Positions 47,838 through 58,600 of a stretch of 64,000 bases of DNA are shown one piece after another (the stretch's first letter is position 1; each line of letters starts with the position of its first letter). The position numbers were made by a program, and so were the translations under genes. Source of the stretch: Leptospira fletcheri (lineage in GTDB: Bacteria; Spirochaetota; Leptospiria; Leptospirales; Leptospiraceae); NCBI RefSeq assembly GCF_004769195.1, contig NZ_RQET01000013.1, positions 233,500-297,499 of the forward strand, in the 5' to 3' direction. Under the pieces are notes generated by a model. That model was not told where the DNA came from, made no database searches, and saw only the letters and a list, made by a program, of their open reading frames with translations.

Positions 47838-47989
47838 ATTCTAGACAAAGGAAAACCGGCGAAAAAAAGGGTCTAAATTGTTACCCTATCACCGACCGGG
47901 TCAATCGAAAAAAATAGACCTAAAAATCCCGGACCAATTCAAAAAGGCGATTTACCTGCGCGAGGCTGAAAATAATTCCATTCTTTCTT

Positions 47990-48397
47990 TTAGAGATGGC
48001 GGATTTCGGCCGGAGGATTGCGCCAATTATTGTGCAAACCGTCGGAATAGTGAAGAGGCGCCTCCGCCAACTCCAGAGGATCGATATTGTCCAGAGTGGA
48101 AAGCCAGACGGCAACATAATGGCCGCCGATCTCCGGAACAAATCCCTTAGTAAACGTCCTCACGCCGCAGTTCTTGCAGAAATGGTGGTGGTTGCTCTTC
48201 GTGTTAAAAACGTAGTCCCCCAAGGATTCCTCCCCTTTTAACAACCGAAGCGCCTCGGGTTGCAGAAGAATAGACCAGTTCCGGGTCTTTCTACAAAAAG
48301 AACAATTGCATCTGCCGGTTCCTTTGCTTAAGTCGATATCGGCCTCATATTGAACCTCGCCGCAATGACAACTTCCCGTATAAGTTTTGAGAGACAT
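47990..48397 (-). CDS. GFA-family zinc protein
   Basis: A 135-residue protein of the glutathione-dependent formaldehyde-activating (GFA/CENP-V) fold. Zinc-binding cysteines are seen in [16 protein letters not shown] and FCKNCGVRT. The start is the ATG at 48397, 11 codons inside the open frame, because GGAGGAAGG lies just upstream. Family members bind zinc and often act in glutathione or thiol-adduct chemistry, but most lack proven activity. Monocistronic; 152 bases from the phosphatase start. Confidence 0.88.
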   Translation of the reverse strand: MSLKTYTGSCHCGEVQYEADIDLSKGTGRCNCSFCRKTRNWSILLQPEALRLLKGEESLGDYVFNTKSNHHHFCKNCGVRTFTKGFVPEIGGHYVAVWLSTLDNIDPLELAEAPLHYSDGLHNNWRNPPAEIRHL

Positions 48398-48513
48398 GAG
48401 TTTCCTTCCTCCAAATGGATATTTATCCATTGTAATGAAGAATAGATGACAAGAAATGTCATATTTAGTCGAATTTCGCTTTCCGAGCGCTCCGATTCTT
48501 CGTAAAAGAAGTC

Positions 48514-50031
48514 ATGGTGCGATCGCTTTCCTTTTCAAAACACGAGCTTTTCCTTCCCGGAATTTTATCCTTTCTTTACTTCGCTATCCAGTATGGGGCG
48601 AATGCGTTTCACGGTTACGGCTATTTCGTCGACGAACTTTATTATCTCTCCTGTGCCTCTCGACCGGATACAGGATACATAGATCATCCGCCTTTTTCGA
48701 TCCTATTGTTGAAACTGATCATCGAACTGTTCGGAGATTCTCTCGCCGCGATCCGCCTCCTTCCTGCTGCTGCAGGAGCGGGAACGGTGTTCCTTACGGG
48801 CGCCATCGCGCGAAGATTCGGAGGAGGAAACTTTGCGGTCCTTCTCTCCATCTTTGCAGTCATAGGATCGCCCGTACTTCTCGTTCTCTTCGGGTTTTAT
48901 TCCATGAACAGCTTGGAAGTACTGCTTTGGAATGGAATCGTTCTTACAGTGATCATTCTCCTTCAGGACAGAAAGCCGAAGCTATGGATCCTGGTAGGCG
49001 TTTTGGCCGGAATCGGAATGGAGAACAAACACACGTTTGCGGTTTTTGTCATCGTTCTCCTTGCCGCAATTCTTCTCACCTTACAATTCCGTCAATTTCT
49101 GAGTCCTTATCTTTGGCTCGGAGGTTTGATCGCTTTTGCGATTCTAACCCCGAACTTATTCTGGGAGATCCGTCACGATTGGGTTTCGTTGGAATTTTAT
49201 CGGAATGCAACCGTACTGAAAAATTTACCGGCGTCTCCCGTTCGAGTGATCGTCGATCAAATTCTTTCCGAAAATCCAGGATCGGTTTTTCTCTGGTTAG
49301 CGGGAATTTTTTTCTTTTTCAGACAACCGAAGGAAACCGGGCTCCGAATCTTCGGTTGGATCTTTGTGATCTTACTCGGCTTTCTGATCCTGGCGAAGTC
49401 CAGTAGGCCGGACAGAATCGCCGCCGCCTATCCGGTGTTATTCGCAGGAGGGGCGTGTTTGCTTGAGAAACTTAAAGGACGCTGGATCATGCCTGCCGCT
49501 CTGACTACAGTGGTTGTTACGGGAATCGCATTTCTTCCCGCGGGTCTTCCCGTGCTTCCTCCCGGAATCCTTTCCGATTATGCCTCGGCCATCGGCGTGA
49601 TTCCTCAGATCGAAAAAGGGAAAGCGGCAGCTCTTCCCCAATGGTTCGGAGACCGTTTCGATTGGGAAAAACTATACGAGTCTGTTCAGAATTCATACGA
49701 TGCGCTTCCTCCCGATCTGCGTAAGGAGACGGTCGTTCTAGGAAGATACTATGGCCATGCCGGTGCGATCGAGCATTTCGGTCGAGGTTCGATTCCGGTA
49801 ATTAGCGGTCATAATAGTTACTATTTGTGGGGAAACGGAAAAGGAAAAGACAAGGCGATCCTTGCTGTCGGTTTTCAGCGAGAGGAGCTCGAAACCGTTT
49901 TCAGGGACGTCAAAGAGGTCGGAAAATACTCGAGGCGCTTTACCAACGAGAAGGACGTTCCGATTTATCTGTGCCAAGGGTTCGAGATCGGAATCGAAGA
50001 TTTTTGGAAGAAGATTCGGTTTTTCGTGTAG
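48514..50031 (+). CDS. GT39-like membrane glycosyltransferase (ArnT/PMT superfamily)
   Basis: A 505-residue integral membrane protein with about eleven hydrophobic segments and a C-terminal periplasmic domain. The first loop carries the GT39 signature GYGYFVDELYYLSCA with the catalytic-type acidic pair, then DTGYIDHPPFSILLLKLI, and GAIARRFGGGNFA. Such enzymes transfer a sugar from a polyprenyl-phosphate donor to lipid A, protein or glycan in the periplasm. The acceptor here is unknown. Start ATG 48514. Its TAG stop lies inside a palindromic element. Confidence 0.88.
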   Translation: MVRSLSFSKHELFLPGILSFLYFAIQYGANAFHGYGYFVDELYYLSCASRPDTGYIDHPPFSILLLKLIIELFGDSLAAIRLLPAAAGAGTVFLTGAIARRFGGGNFAVLLSIFAVIGSPVLLVLFGFYSMNSLEVLLWNGIVLTVIILLQDRKPKLWILVGVLAGIGMENKHTFAVFVIVLLAAILLTLQFRQFLSPYLWLGGLIAFAILTPNLFWEIRHDWVSLEFYRNATVLKNLPASPVRVIVDQILSENPGSVFLWLAGIFFFFRQPKETGLRIFGWIFVILLGFLILAKSSRPDRIAAAYPVLFAGGACLLEKLKGRWIMPAALTTVVVTGIAFLPAGLPVLPPGILSDYASAIGVIPQIEKGKAAALPQWFGDRFDWEKLYESVQNSYDALPPDLRKETVVLGRYYGHAGAIEHFGRGSIPVISGHNSYYLWGNGKGKDKAILAVGFQREELETVFRDVKEVGKYSRRFTNEKDVPIYLCQGFEIGIEDFWKKIRFFV

Positions 50032-50089
50032 GAGTTCCTGCGGAGTTTGGGGGCCCCCACCCTAATCTTTGGGTGGTGGTGGAGGGCCC
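50028..50089. repeat. GTAGGAG-type palindrome plus CCCCCACC hairpin
   Basis: GTAGGAGTTCCTGC (50028-50041) overlaps the stop of the preceding gene, and GGGCCCCCACC (50051-50061) pairs with GGTGGAGGGCCC (50078-50089) with a bulged A. The same two components occur at 5766-5889, again directly after a plus-strand gene. The hairpin may also end transcription. Confidence 0.5.
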
Positions 50090-50387
50090 GTGGGAGAAGG
50101 TCGGCGAACCTATATCATAAAATTACATTATTTTCAAGTAAAACTCAATGTTCTTTCGGAATTGTGATTACCTCAGCCTTCAAACCAGTACTGGGAACCC
50201 TCCCAGAAAACGAGAAATGGAGAAATGCGGCTGGAAGGAAAATCGACGCTCTATGTTGGAACTTATCATGTCGGAACAGACAGTTATACGAAGGACGAAT
50301 GCGACAAGAGACTTATATAAATAAGAGTTATATTCGTAGAGATTCTAAATTTACTGGAAGAATCGCAGGTGAAATCATTTATAAATA
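50090..50387. other. Intergenic stretch with a possible short frame
   Basis: No supported gene. A 31-codon plus-strand frame at 50225-50320 (peptide opening MRLEGKSTLYVGTYH) may be a gene remnant; it lacks a ribosome site. Confidence 0.35.
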
Positions 50388-50552
50388 TTAAAAGGATTCT
50401 TCCTCTTTCGTAGAAGGAGACTCTTCTTCCGGGTTAACGTTCTTTTTTTCTTCGTTCCGTATTTTTCGTCTCTCTATCTTTTCCTGTCTAATTTCCTTTT
50501 TCTTTATTTCCCGTTGCCTTTTCATAAAAGACAAATCTCCCTTTTTCGCCAT
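50388..50552 (-). CDS. 54-residue highly charged small protein
   Basis: A frame from ATG 50552 to TAA 50388 encoding 54 residues (opening MAKKGDLSFMKRQREIKKKE, ending in an acidic Glu/Ser-rich tail). AGGA lies seven bases upstream of the ATG. The first 37 residues are Lys/Arg-rich and predicted helical; the last 15 are mostly Glu and Ser. The basic-then-acidic layout suggests an RNA- or ribosome-associated role, but I do not know the family. It lies downstream of the RRM gene in the same direction, 205 bases away. Confidence 0.65.
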   Translation of the reverse strand: MAKKGDLSFMKRQREIKKKEIRQEKIERRKIRNEEKKNVNPEEESPSTKEEESF

Positions 50553-50757
50553 ATAAAATTCCTATTTACTAAAAACTCGATTATCGCTTTTGATACAGCG
50601 TGATTTAAAGAAAAACGAATGAAGCTAGCTAGCTATCGCTTTTAACCTCATAAAAGAAGATATGGATAACTTGTTAGCGAGTATTGTCAGGAACCACCCG
50701 TTCCCAAGTAACATATAGGGTCCTGGTGGTTGAAAAGGGCTGTAAACTGCTGCGTGT

Positions 50758-51060
50758 CTACCAGCGATTCCGGTTGAATTTTTTATTATTCCCTCTGTTG
50801 CGATCGGATTTGGATCGATCCTCCGCAACCGAGACAACAATATTACGTCCATCGACATCTTTTCCATTGAGTTCCGCTAGCGCAGCTTGGGCAGAATCCA
50901 GATCGGAAAAGGTAACAAAACCGAATCCTCTAGATCTACCAGTTTCGCGGTCAATTACCACATTCGCTTCTTGGACTGCGCCATGAACTTCAAATACTTG
51001 GCGTAGGGTTTGATCAGTAGTCGACCAACTGAGGCCGCCGACAAATAATTTTGATGACAT
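50758..51060 (-). CDS. RRM-domain RNA-binding protein
   Basis: A 100-residue single-RRM protein. RNP2 is KLFVGGLSW (residues 4-12) and RNP1 is RGFGFVTF (44-51). A Lys/Arg/Asn-rich tail (about 83-100) resembles the glycine-poor tails of cyanobacterial and spirochete cold-inducible Rbp proteins. The ATG at 51060 was chosen over 51099 because GAGG lies 10 bases upstream. It probably binds mRNA, perhaps in the cold response. A putative extended minus-10 promoter lies at 51164-51173. Confidence 0.92.
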   Translation of the reverse strand: MSSKLFVGGLSWSTTDQTLRQVFEVHGAVQEANVVIDRETGRSRGFGFVTFSDLDSAQAALAELNGKDVDGRNIVVSVAEDRSKSDRNRGNNKKFNRNRW

Positions 51061-51163
51061 GAATTTTATCCTCGTTCCACACAGATTTGAATCGATCATC
51101 CGTAGGATTTTAATTTAGATCATTACGGGCCATGCGGTTAAAACAGAACGAGTAAAGAACTTA

Positions 51164-51173
51164 AGTATACCAA
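51164..51173 (-). promoter_or_regulatory. Extended minus-10 promoter for the RRM gene
   Basis: On the minus strand TTGGTATACT gives an extended TGn plus TATACT minus-10. It implies a leader of roughly 95 bases before the RRM start, as in cold-inducible RNA-binding-protein genes. The minus-35 is weak. Confidence 0.4.
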
Positions 51174-51327
51174 AAAATTCAAAGGGTTACATTGCAAGAA
51201 CATTTTCTCGCGAAGGTAAAAAGTTATAGGGGATGGATGAGATCAGGCCTAACCTCTCATTCCGCTATACTTCAGATTGACCCAATTCAATCAGAACGCG
51301 ATTGATGATTCACAATTATTATTTCTA

Positions 51328-52119
51328 CTATTCCTTAGGAGGTATTTCTTTTCCCTCTCCTCTGGTCGGGACCTTTCCGAAGGATTCCTCATAATCAGGG
51401 GATAAGGTTCGAAAGATACAGTCCCAAACCAGCGTGTAAAACCCGAAATTGTACGATACCCAAATATGGTGTTGCGCATGAAAGGAACTCGTGGTAAAAA
51501 AACGGAGAATCGGAATCTTAAGCCAAGACTTCGGAAAGGGCTCTACTCCGAGATGCCCTAAAGTGCCAAATACAACGTTCAAGACCAAATAAACACTCAT
51601 TCCGATCCAAGAAGAATCATATAGACAAAGTACGAGAAGCCAAAGAGCACCAAACCCCAAAGCCTCGAACGGATTCAGAACGAATAAGGTTAGAGGGCGA
51701 GGATTCTCATAGTTATGATGGGTTTTATGCACAAGCGGATAAACCCAAGAAATGTGGGCGATCCTATGCAGAGCATACATCAATGCATCCATTACGAAAA
51801 AAAGAAAGACGACATCCAAGAAGGCGTAAAGCCCCCAATCTGTCCGGAAGCGAATCAGCCCGATCCGCCAAAGCCAAAGTCCAGAAAGAGTAACCAAGGT
51901 ATTAAGCAGAAGAGTGGAAACCGCAAACAAGATCTCTTTAGATTCGATTTGAGGAGGATTCGGAACAACGCGGCGATCCCGGTAATACTTCGTTAGCAGA
52001 TGGCCAATATATACTGAACCGGAAAAGATCAGAAGATTTTCCATCAAAAAGAGTAAGGCAGCCCAAGAGTAGGGAACCTCCTGTAGGAATAGAATTGCTT
52101 CCTTTCCAAATTCATTCAT
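51328..52119 (-). CDS. Sterol desaturase / fatty-acid hydroxylase family protein
   Basis: A 263-residue integral membrane di-iron enzyme. The three histidine boxes are present: HRIAH (118-122), HKTHH (131-135) and HAQHH near residue 215. Four to five hydrophobic helices surround them. Members hydroxylate or desaturate lipids such as fatty acids, sterols or alkylglycerols; the substrate here is not known. It is the last gene of the higher-GC backbone before the AT-rich island. Confidence 0.9.
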   Translation of the reverse strand: MNEFGKEAILFLQEVPYSWAALLFLMENLLIFSGSVYIGHLLTKYYRDRRVVPNPPQIESKEILFAVSTLLLNTLVTLSGLWLWRIGLIRFRTDWGLYAFLDVVFLFFVMDALMYALHRIAHISWVYPLVHKTHHNYENPRPLTLFVLNPFEALGFGALWLLVLCLYDSSWIGMSVYLVLNVVFGTLGHLGVEPFPKSWLKIPILRFFTTSSFHAQHHIWVSYNFGFYTLVWDCIFRTLSPDYEESFGKVPTRGEGKEIPPKE

Positions 52120-52165
52120 AAGCCGATAAAATTAAAGAAACCCCACCTTGCATCGTTCACGGTAA

Positions 52166-52954
52166 ATGCGAAACAAGAGTCTATTCTGGAAAGTAGACGG
52201 GAAACGAACTCAGCCGGAGAAAGGCCCCTGGGCGACGTTCGCTAATCAAATTTATGCGAGTATAAAAAATAACCCACATACACTTTTTCGACAAATCGGC
52301 AAAAGACCTGTCCGTTTTATGCTTTCTCAGTGGGGCGAAGCTGCCCAAAGGATCATTCCCGAATTCAATTCATATGTACAAGAAGAAGAAAATACTCCAA
52401 TAAAAGAACGAAAGTGCATCCCGTCCTCTCTAAATTTATGCATTCCCCCTTATTTCAGAGTCAATGTAAAAACGATTTATCATGAAATTTCAAAGAATAC
52501 AAGGAGGAAACAGTTACTTTCCAGAAACTCACGGCAATCGCCGATTGGTTATCTCTTTTCATTTGAATTAAAGATAAATTTACATTTCGGAAATCTAAGA
52601 GAAGTATTCTTTCAAGCCATATCCAATTTTTCTTGGGCAAACGAAGGTTACTTAGCTGCGGTAAATTTCCAGAAAGACCCAGACTTGATGAATGAATTAG
52701 CAAAGATTAGCAAAACCTTTGGGATCGGGATCTTGGGGTTAGATCCATCCAAACCTGAAGAAAGCGAGACCTTATTCCAATCAAATCCCAAGTCCGAACT
52801 GGATTTCGATACAATCTATCGAATTGCCGAAGATAACGGAAATTTTAAGGATCTTCTAAGAAATATCGTAGAGAATGTGAAGTTTGGCAAGGTTAAGAGC
52901 GAGTATGATAGGAGGAGTGACGGGAATCCACGACATTCCTCTTTACCAACCTGA
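52166..52954 (+). CDS. HrgA/COG2958-like protein, probably missing its N-terminal HTH
   Basis: A 262-residue protein. Residues about 130-250 resemble the C-terminal domain of HrgA-like (COG2958) proteins: FFQAISNFSWANEGYLAAV, then FGIGILGLDPSKPEESETLF and DFDTIYRIAEDN. Residues 14-56 look like the second half of a HARE-HTH domain (TFANQIYASIKNNPHTLFRQIG), but the first half is missing and an in-frame stop precedes the ATG directly, so the gene may be 5'-truncated. Relatives occur beside restriction and defence genes. Its 3' end overlaps the convergent helicase gene by 12 bases. Confidence 0.5.
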   Translation: MRNKSLFWKVDGKRTQPEKGPWATFANQIYASIKNNPHTLFRQIGKRPVRFMLSQWGEAAQRIIPEFNSYVQEEENTPIKERKCIPSSLNLCIPPYFRVNVKTIYHEISKNTRRKQLLSRNSRQSPIGYLFSFELKINLHFGNLREVFFQAISNFSWANEGYLAAVNFQKDPDLMNELAKISKTFGIGILGLDPSKPEESETLFQSNPKSELDFDTIYRIAEDNGNFKDLLRNIVENVKFGKVKSEYDRRSDGNPRHSSLPT

Positions 52955-55696
52955 CGACAGCGTTGATAGTCTTTCTGCATTATTCAAGACAGAAAAACAT
53001 TTCTCCCAAGATTGTTCATGAAATGAAGCACTATTATTGTATTTTAACTCAAATGGATGTTTTTCATAATCCTGAATAATTCGACTTTTTGCAAGTTCTA
53101 TCTCTCCCAAAGCAACATCCACCCAAACATCTTCAAGAGTATCCGGAATTTGCCCAAACAAATCCCCGATTTTTTCGAGCCTTTCCGACAAAGCTGAATG
53201 TACAGTGTCTTCTACAGATCCTTTGTATCTCATATTATAAATATAAACAGTATTATATCTCTGACCAATTCGTTGAATTCTACCTTTTCTTTGTTCTAAT
53301 TTTGTCGGATTCCATGGTAAATCTAAATTTATCAATGTTCCTAGCGACTGTAGATTCAGCCCTTCCGATGCTGCATCTGTTCCTACTAAAATTTTAATTT
53401 CCTGGTTTTTAACCATTTTCTTGATCTTCTCTCGATCAACCGGAATATAATTACCTGCTTTGAGAATTGCAGATTTATTGGAACCACTATACAAGCCTAT
53501 TACTTGCTCTGAAATAAATCCAGACAATTGCTCGGCAATCCATTTCGCACTTGAATAATATCCAGAAAATATAATACATCCGCGTTCTAACCATGGACCA
53601 GTATTCTCGATACCATGAATTAATAACTCCTTAATTTTGAGGAATTTTGGATCTAGTTGATTGTCCAATTCAAGTGAATTAATGATGATATTCAATTGAT
53701 CTGCCTCTTCACTTAGAGCCGGTTCTTCAATCAAATCCTCATCCTCTTGCTCAAAGAAAAGATCTGGATCATCCTCAAGTCCGCCATGCAACAACTTTTT
53801 CGCCGTTAATTTTCCAGCAAGCATGGAACTTCCGATCCTTCTCAAGATTAGCGTTTCTAAAAACCCACTCCCTTTTTTTTTATTTCTTAATAATTTACAG
53901 TATTCAATTGCAGCATCATAAGCCACCTGTTGAGTAGAATTCAATAATATAGCATCTTCGTCACGCTCTCCGAATAGCTGTACATTTACCCTATCCAATA
54001 TTGGCCGCTTTGTTTCAGGATCAATCTGCTCTTCAAGATACTTTCTTTGCCTTTGAATAATCCTGCGTAAGAATGGGTTATGGTTTAAAAAAAAAGTCTT
54101 CCGAAGGTCGCGCAATTTCGCTTTGTCTGGTGGTGGCAGTTTTTCTAAATCATCTTGACGAGCGGCAATTGCAGTATCCGCCAATGATAAAGAATTACGA
54201 ATAGCTCGGAAATCACGCCCTCCTATCTCCGTCGTCTCCTCCGCTGGAGGCAAAGGGTTCCTCAGCCATTGCCAGAATTCATTTTCATTAATTCCTTTCA
54301 GCGGATGAAACATTGCATTTAGGGCTTGAGACGGATTCATCCAGGGGCTATATCGGTCCCCTAATACCATTTCGCTTCCTGTATTCAGCACTTTCAATAA
54401 GTCCCAAGCTTCTATCGGATGCAACTGGACAGGGGTTGCGGTTGCGAGGAGCAAAGTTTTGGTTTTGGGAGCCAACTCTATCAAGAAACGATAAAGGCGA
54501 TTAGGGTCTTCTACATCAGAAACATCTAAATTATCTGCCGCAGGTATATTTTTTCGTCGCGCACGGTGGGCTTCATCCAGAATCACACACTCATATTTTT
54601 GATGGAGTAAATGTTTTACAGATTCACTATTTCGATTAATTAAACCTTGAGAAATGATTCCAATTTTCCTCGGACATTTCAAGATTCCGGATGGACCAAA
54701 CTTAGGATGCTCAACATTTCGTTCATCCACCCAGGCATTTCCATTCCAAATGGCCGATGGAACCTCGAGCAAATCCAGGAATTCCATTTGCCATTGTAAT
54801 AATAAAGTCTTCGGTGCGATAATTAAAATAGGAAGTTCACCATATAATGCGATTAACTGAGCAGCCATCGCAAGTTGTAGGGTTTTTCCTAAACCAACCT
54901 GATCGGCCAGAACGTATCTAGCTCCTCCGTATTTATTATGATCTTCAAATACTTTATTTACAAAATACTTTTGGTGAGACCAGAGACCATTCTGTTTTCG
55001 ATAGACAGGACTTTCTATGATAGGACTGGCTGGATCAAGATCCTTCTTCCATTCCTCCTTTGAAATAATCTGTCTTTTTGAATTCCTAAGAATATCCTCG
55101 ATAATATCACGTGTCAGATAAAACGATTTGGGGTCATTCCATAAAGAGTCAAATTCCTCTTGGATCCAGAGAATGCCTTCTTCCGATTCATCCTCCCAAA
55201 GCAACTCGTAGTTTAGCTTCCAGCCATGAATAGACTCATTTGCACTTCCGAGGAAAGAAGTTTTGGATCCATCACGATATGTAATCACACCAGCCTTCCC
55301 GTGAATTAGGCCGAACCTCTCCTCTGGCAAAATCTTTACTTCCAGCTTTTTTGTTTCAAGGAAATGATAGAGTCGCTCTAATCGATTTGGCGGAATCGAC
55401 TGATTTTCAATTTCTTCTCCACACCATTCCAACCAAAGTTGATCTTTGAACGATTTGTCCAAAAGAGATCCATCTGCATCCACGATATTTTGGAGAGACA
55501 CATGCGAATTACAGATCATTCTCGATTTCTGGATCGATTCTAGAGACTCTCCGGCAACTTCCAATATTGAAGGACTAAAATAACCTGCAATCCTATCGTA
55601 CGTTACGGCATGACGGAGTTTTTCATTTAGAAAACTTTCCCCTAAATTTTGTTTTTCTCCCCGTAGCCTGCGAGACGAAAACCTTTTGATACTCAT
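52943..55696 (-). CDS. PLD-domain SNF2-family helicase (DISARM DrmD-like), defence island
   Basis: A 917-residue protein beginning at ATG 55696, coupled to the DUF1156 stop by an ATGA overlap. An N-terminal phospholipase-D-like region (about residues 30-190) has HGKAGV and GSANES but only one HKD-like site. The SNF2 ATPase follows: Walker A DQVGLGKT (about 268-275), DEAH (about 373), LLATATPVQ and, in the second lobe, GTDAASEGLNLQ and QRKGRIQRIGQ. It probably acts on phage or unmodified DNA with the DUF1156 methylase. Similar in design to DrmD of DISARM and other defence-island helicases. Confidence 0.9.
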   Translation of the reverse strand: MSIKRFSSRRLRGEKQNLGESFLNEKLRHAVTYDRIAGYFSPSILEVAGESLESIQKSRMICNSHVSLQNIVDADGSLLDKSFKDQLWLEWCGEEIENQSIPPNRLERLYHFLETKKLEVKILPEERFGLIHGKAGVITYRDGSKTSFLGSANESIHGWKLNYELLWEDESEEGILWIQEEFDSLWNDPKSFYLTRDIIEDILRNSKRQIISKEEWKKDLDPASPIIESPVYRKQNGLWSHQKYFVNKVFEDHNKYGGARYVLADQVGLGKTLQLAMAAQLIALYGELPILIIAPKTLLLQWQMEFLDLLEVPSAIWNGNAWVDERNVEHPKFGPSGILKCPRKIGIISQGLINRNSESVKHLLHQKYECVILDEAHRARRKNIPAADNLDVSDVEDPNRLYRFLIELAPKTKTLLLATATPVQLHPIEAWDLLKVLNTGSEMVLGDRYSPWMNPSQALNAMFHPLKGINENEFWQWLRNPLPPAEETTEIGGRDFRAIRNSLSLADTAIAARQDDLEKLPPPDKAKLRDLRKTFFLNHNPFLRRIIQRQRKYLEEQIDPETKRPILDRVNVQLFGERDEDAILLNSTQQVAYDAAIEYCKLLRNKKKGSGFLETLILRRIGSSMLAGKLTAKKLLHGGLEDDPDLFFEQEDEDLIEEPALSEEADQLNIIINSLELDNQLDPKFLKIKELLIHGIENTGPWLERGCIIFSGYYSSAKWIAEQLSGFISEQVIGLYSGSNKSAILKAGNYIPVDREKIKKMVKNQEIKILVGTDAASEGLNLQSLGTLINLDLPWNPTKLEQRKGRIQRIGQRYNTVYIYNMRYKGSVEDTVHSALSERLEKIGDLFGQIPDTLEDVWVDVALGEIELAKSRIIQDYEKHPFELKYNNSASFHEQSWEKCFSVLNNAERLSTLSSGW

Positions 55697-58600
55697 CCTT
55701 GGTTCGTCTCCAAAAGCCCGGCAATTGTACCGGCTATTTCTCCCTCTTTTTGCCAATGACTTAGGGTATGCCCAAATCGTTCTAAATAACGAAGTATTCG
55801 AATTAGCCTATGTCTTTGCTTTTGGAAATCCTCCACTTCGGTCTGTAAATAAACACGCCCTTGTGCTCCAGAATCAGCTTCCAGAGCAGAATAGATACTA
55901 TAAACAGCTTGCCTAGTCAGACTAATACCAAACCCTCCTCCTCCTCCTAAAATCTTATCTCCGAATTCCTTAGGCGTTTTTGGACGGGCCTCATTTGCCC
56001 TCAAGCTTTGCATGACGGTTTCATAATCTCTTACTCCCAATCCTCGAGCAAGTTCCTGGTAACTTCCTGCCTTACTTTCTCCCTTGGATTCCAAATCCAA
56101 AGCTTTTAAGTAATATCTTTCCATACCTGAAAAATCCGTCCAAATCGATTTGTCTAAGCCATCTGGAATTAAATAGCTTGAAGCTACATTCCTTGCGTTT
56201 TCAATCACGGTTTCTAAAGGGCTTTTGTCAGTTTTGCTACGGGTTCTAGCAAGCTCGCGATCCACTTCGATATCGCCTAATACTCGATACGAGGTTAAGA
56301 TACGAAGTGCAGCAGCGTATGCAGCGAGTTGGTAATCCGTGTCGCTGAAATTCGGCTCTTCCTTGTCTTCGATCTTATGCATAGAGTCGACTTGTCTTTT
56401 GACCTCATCTTCAATTTGGGGAATGAGTTCGTCCAAAAATGCGGTATCATTCGATAGGTTCTTTCTTAAAATCAATAGTACTGTACCTTGTACGTAATTT
56501 CCTACCTTTAGAGCTGAAGTAGTCTCCGTTGCAATGGTCCAGGCCGCGGTCACACGAAGACCACTTGCCCAAAGAATTAAGGCGAGGTCCGCCCAAACTC
56601 CCGCGTCCTGGTGAGTAAACATAACTACTTGCAATCCGTTATCCGGCATATGTTTAGCAAGATTTGAGTATGCCTCCACCATTGATCGTCGAAAATCCTC
56701 GTTTTGGCCCTTAATGGCCAAAGAACGCTTGGAATCGGTGTACCAATCTGGAAATAGTTTTGGAATATGCTTTTCATACCAAGCGAGGAAGAATTCCGAC
56801 AACTCATGATAATTCACTGCATCTGCATAAGGCGGATCGGTGATCCAAATGTCAGAATTAAATATTTTTTTTTCTTTAGAGTCGGTAGTTAAAACGTTAC
56901 TATTTCGAGAGACATAGGAATTTATTTCAAATTTCCAAGTCGTGGTTAACGATTTTACTGTTCTAGTAACATAATTGTAAAATGTATTTAGTGCTTGATT
57001 AACAAATGTTGGACTTCCCTTTTCATTAGCAAAACTAGGGTCCCACTTTGATAATTTTGAGTTCCAGTCAGCCATTTTGTTTATTCCTAGTAACTGAGAG
57101 GTTCTTATTAGATCCCCCTTAACTATCGAATTTAATGATGCTTTAAAGAAAAGACCCTGAGCCAATAGCTGTCTCGGATTAAACAAATGGTGCCAATGAG
57201 TCCAACCTCTTGTTCGAATCGGCTCATCGGTTTTCGGTCCCGATTCGATTTTTCGAGAAGGTATATATCCTCTATCCTGCCACTCGGCAAATTTTTCCTG
57301 AAGGAGTTGGATGACCTTTTCTTCTCTTTTTAGATCGGAGGAACTAGGGGCGGTATAATAGCGGTAGCTTTCCGTCTCTTCTTCGATTGGGAGGTACGCC
57401 TCTTCCGTTTCGAAGAGGTTTTGCTGTGGAGATGGATTCAGATCTTCTTTTCTTTTTTTGCCGGGAACCACATACCGGATACAATATAATCTCTCTTGAA
57501 ATACGTCGTCAGCCCTGGGTATAAAATCTCCTTTCTCCCAAGGACGAAGCCCACCTTTATTCTCCCTTCGGATCAAGCTCATAGGAATTTTATTTGGATT
57601 TTCAGAATGGACTACATATCCATTCGCAACTGTTCCTTTTTTCGCAGCTTGTATCTCTGCATTCGTGGCCCCCATTTTGATTTCGATTTCGTATCTTTTC
57701 GCTTTTTTGTCTGGTTTTAGAATTGCGACCGTTTTCGTCTTTTCTCCGATCACCCAACTTGGAGCTAACGGGACCTTCCAACCTGTTTCCGGATCAATTA
57801 CCTCCACACAATAAAGGTACGCATCTGCTCTATGCCCTTCTTTGTTATGTTCGATTTTCCATTCCGTAACTTGACGATCGACCGCCTCATAAATTTCTTC
57901 TTGCGCCGTCCTGACTTCTTTCGCAACTTCAGGGCCTCCTCCAACAATATGGATTGCCGCCCAAGTCAACAAAGTAGCGACCGGATTCAAATCACTAGCA
58001 TATACGTCGCATCCAATTCTCGCAGCTTCAAAAGGGATCGACCCACCACCACAGAAAGCATCCCCGACTTTCGGTCTATGCCCGAACCTCCTGGCTCCCA
58101 GTTCCTCAACAAGCTCTTGTAGATTTTTGGCTTTCGTCCCGAGATATTGATTAATCTCTGTCCAGGTAGTTTTGTCCGGACCGGGTATATTTTCCGGCCT
58201 AAGAGTATAATTTAACTTTTCATCATAGTATAATGACTGAAAGGCGAGTTTTTCCAAGGCGGCTTTGACTTGCGGGTCAGTCTTTTTTACCCAGCTAAAT
58301 TTTCTATTTTTCTCAGTTATATAAATAGAAAGTGATGCTCTCAAATCGTGCATTAGCTGAGGTAGAACTTCATAGTATTGTAAAAATTTCTTTACACGAA
58401 CTTCATGAGCCTCTTCGGTGAGGATTCTCCAAATATCCTCGACTCGGATATTCTTCTTGGCTCCTTGCTTTCTTTGCCAAAGCCCTTCTTCGTCCATGGT
58501 CAGAATTTTCAGGAAAATCTCTCTGTCCTTTTCCGGCTGGTTCGAAGCAGGCAAAAGTAATCCAAGAATGGTAGCTCTTACAAGTATTAATGGCTTTCTT

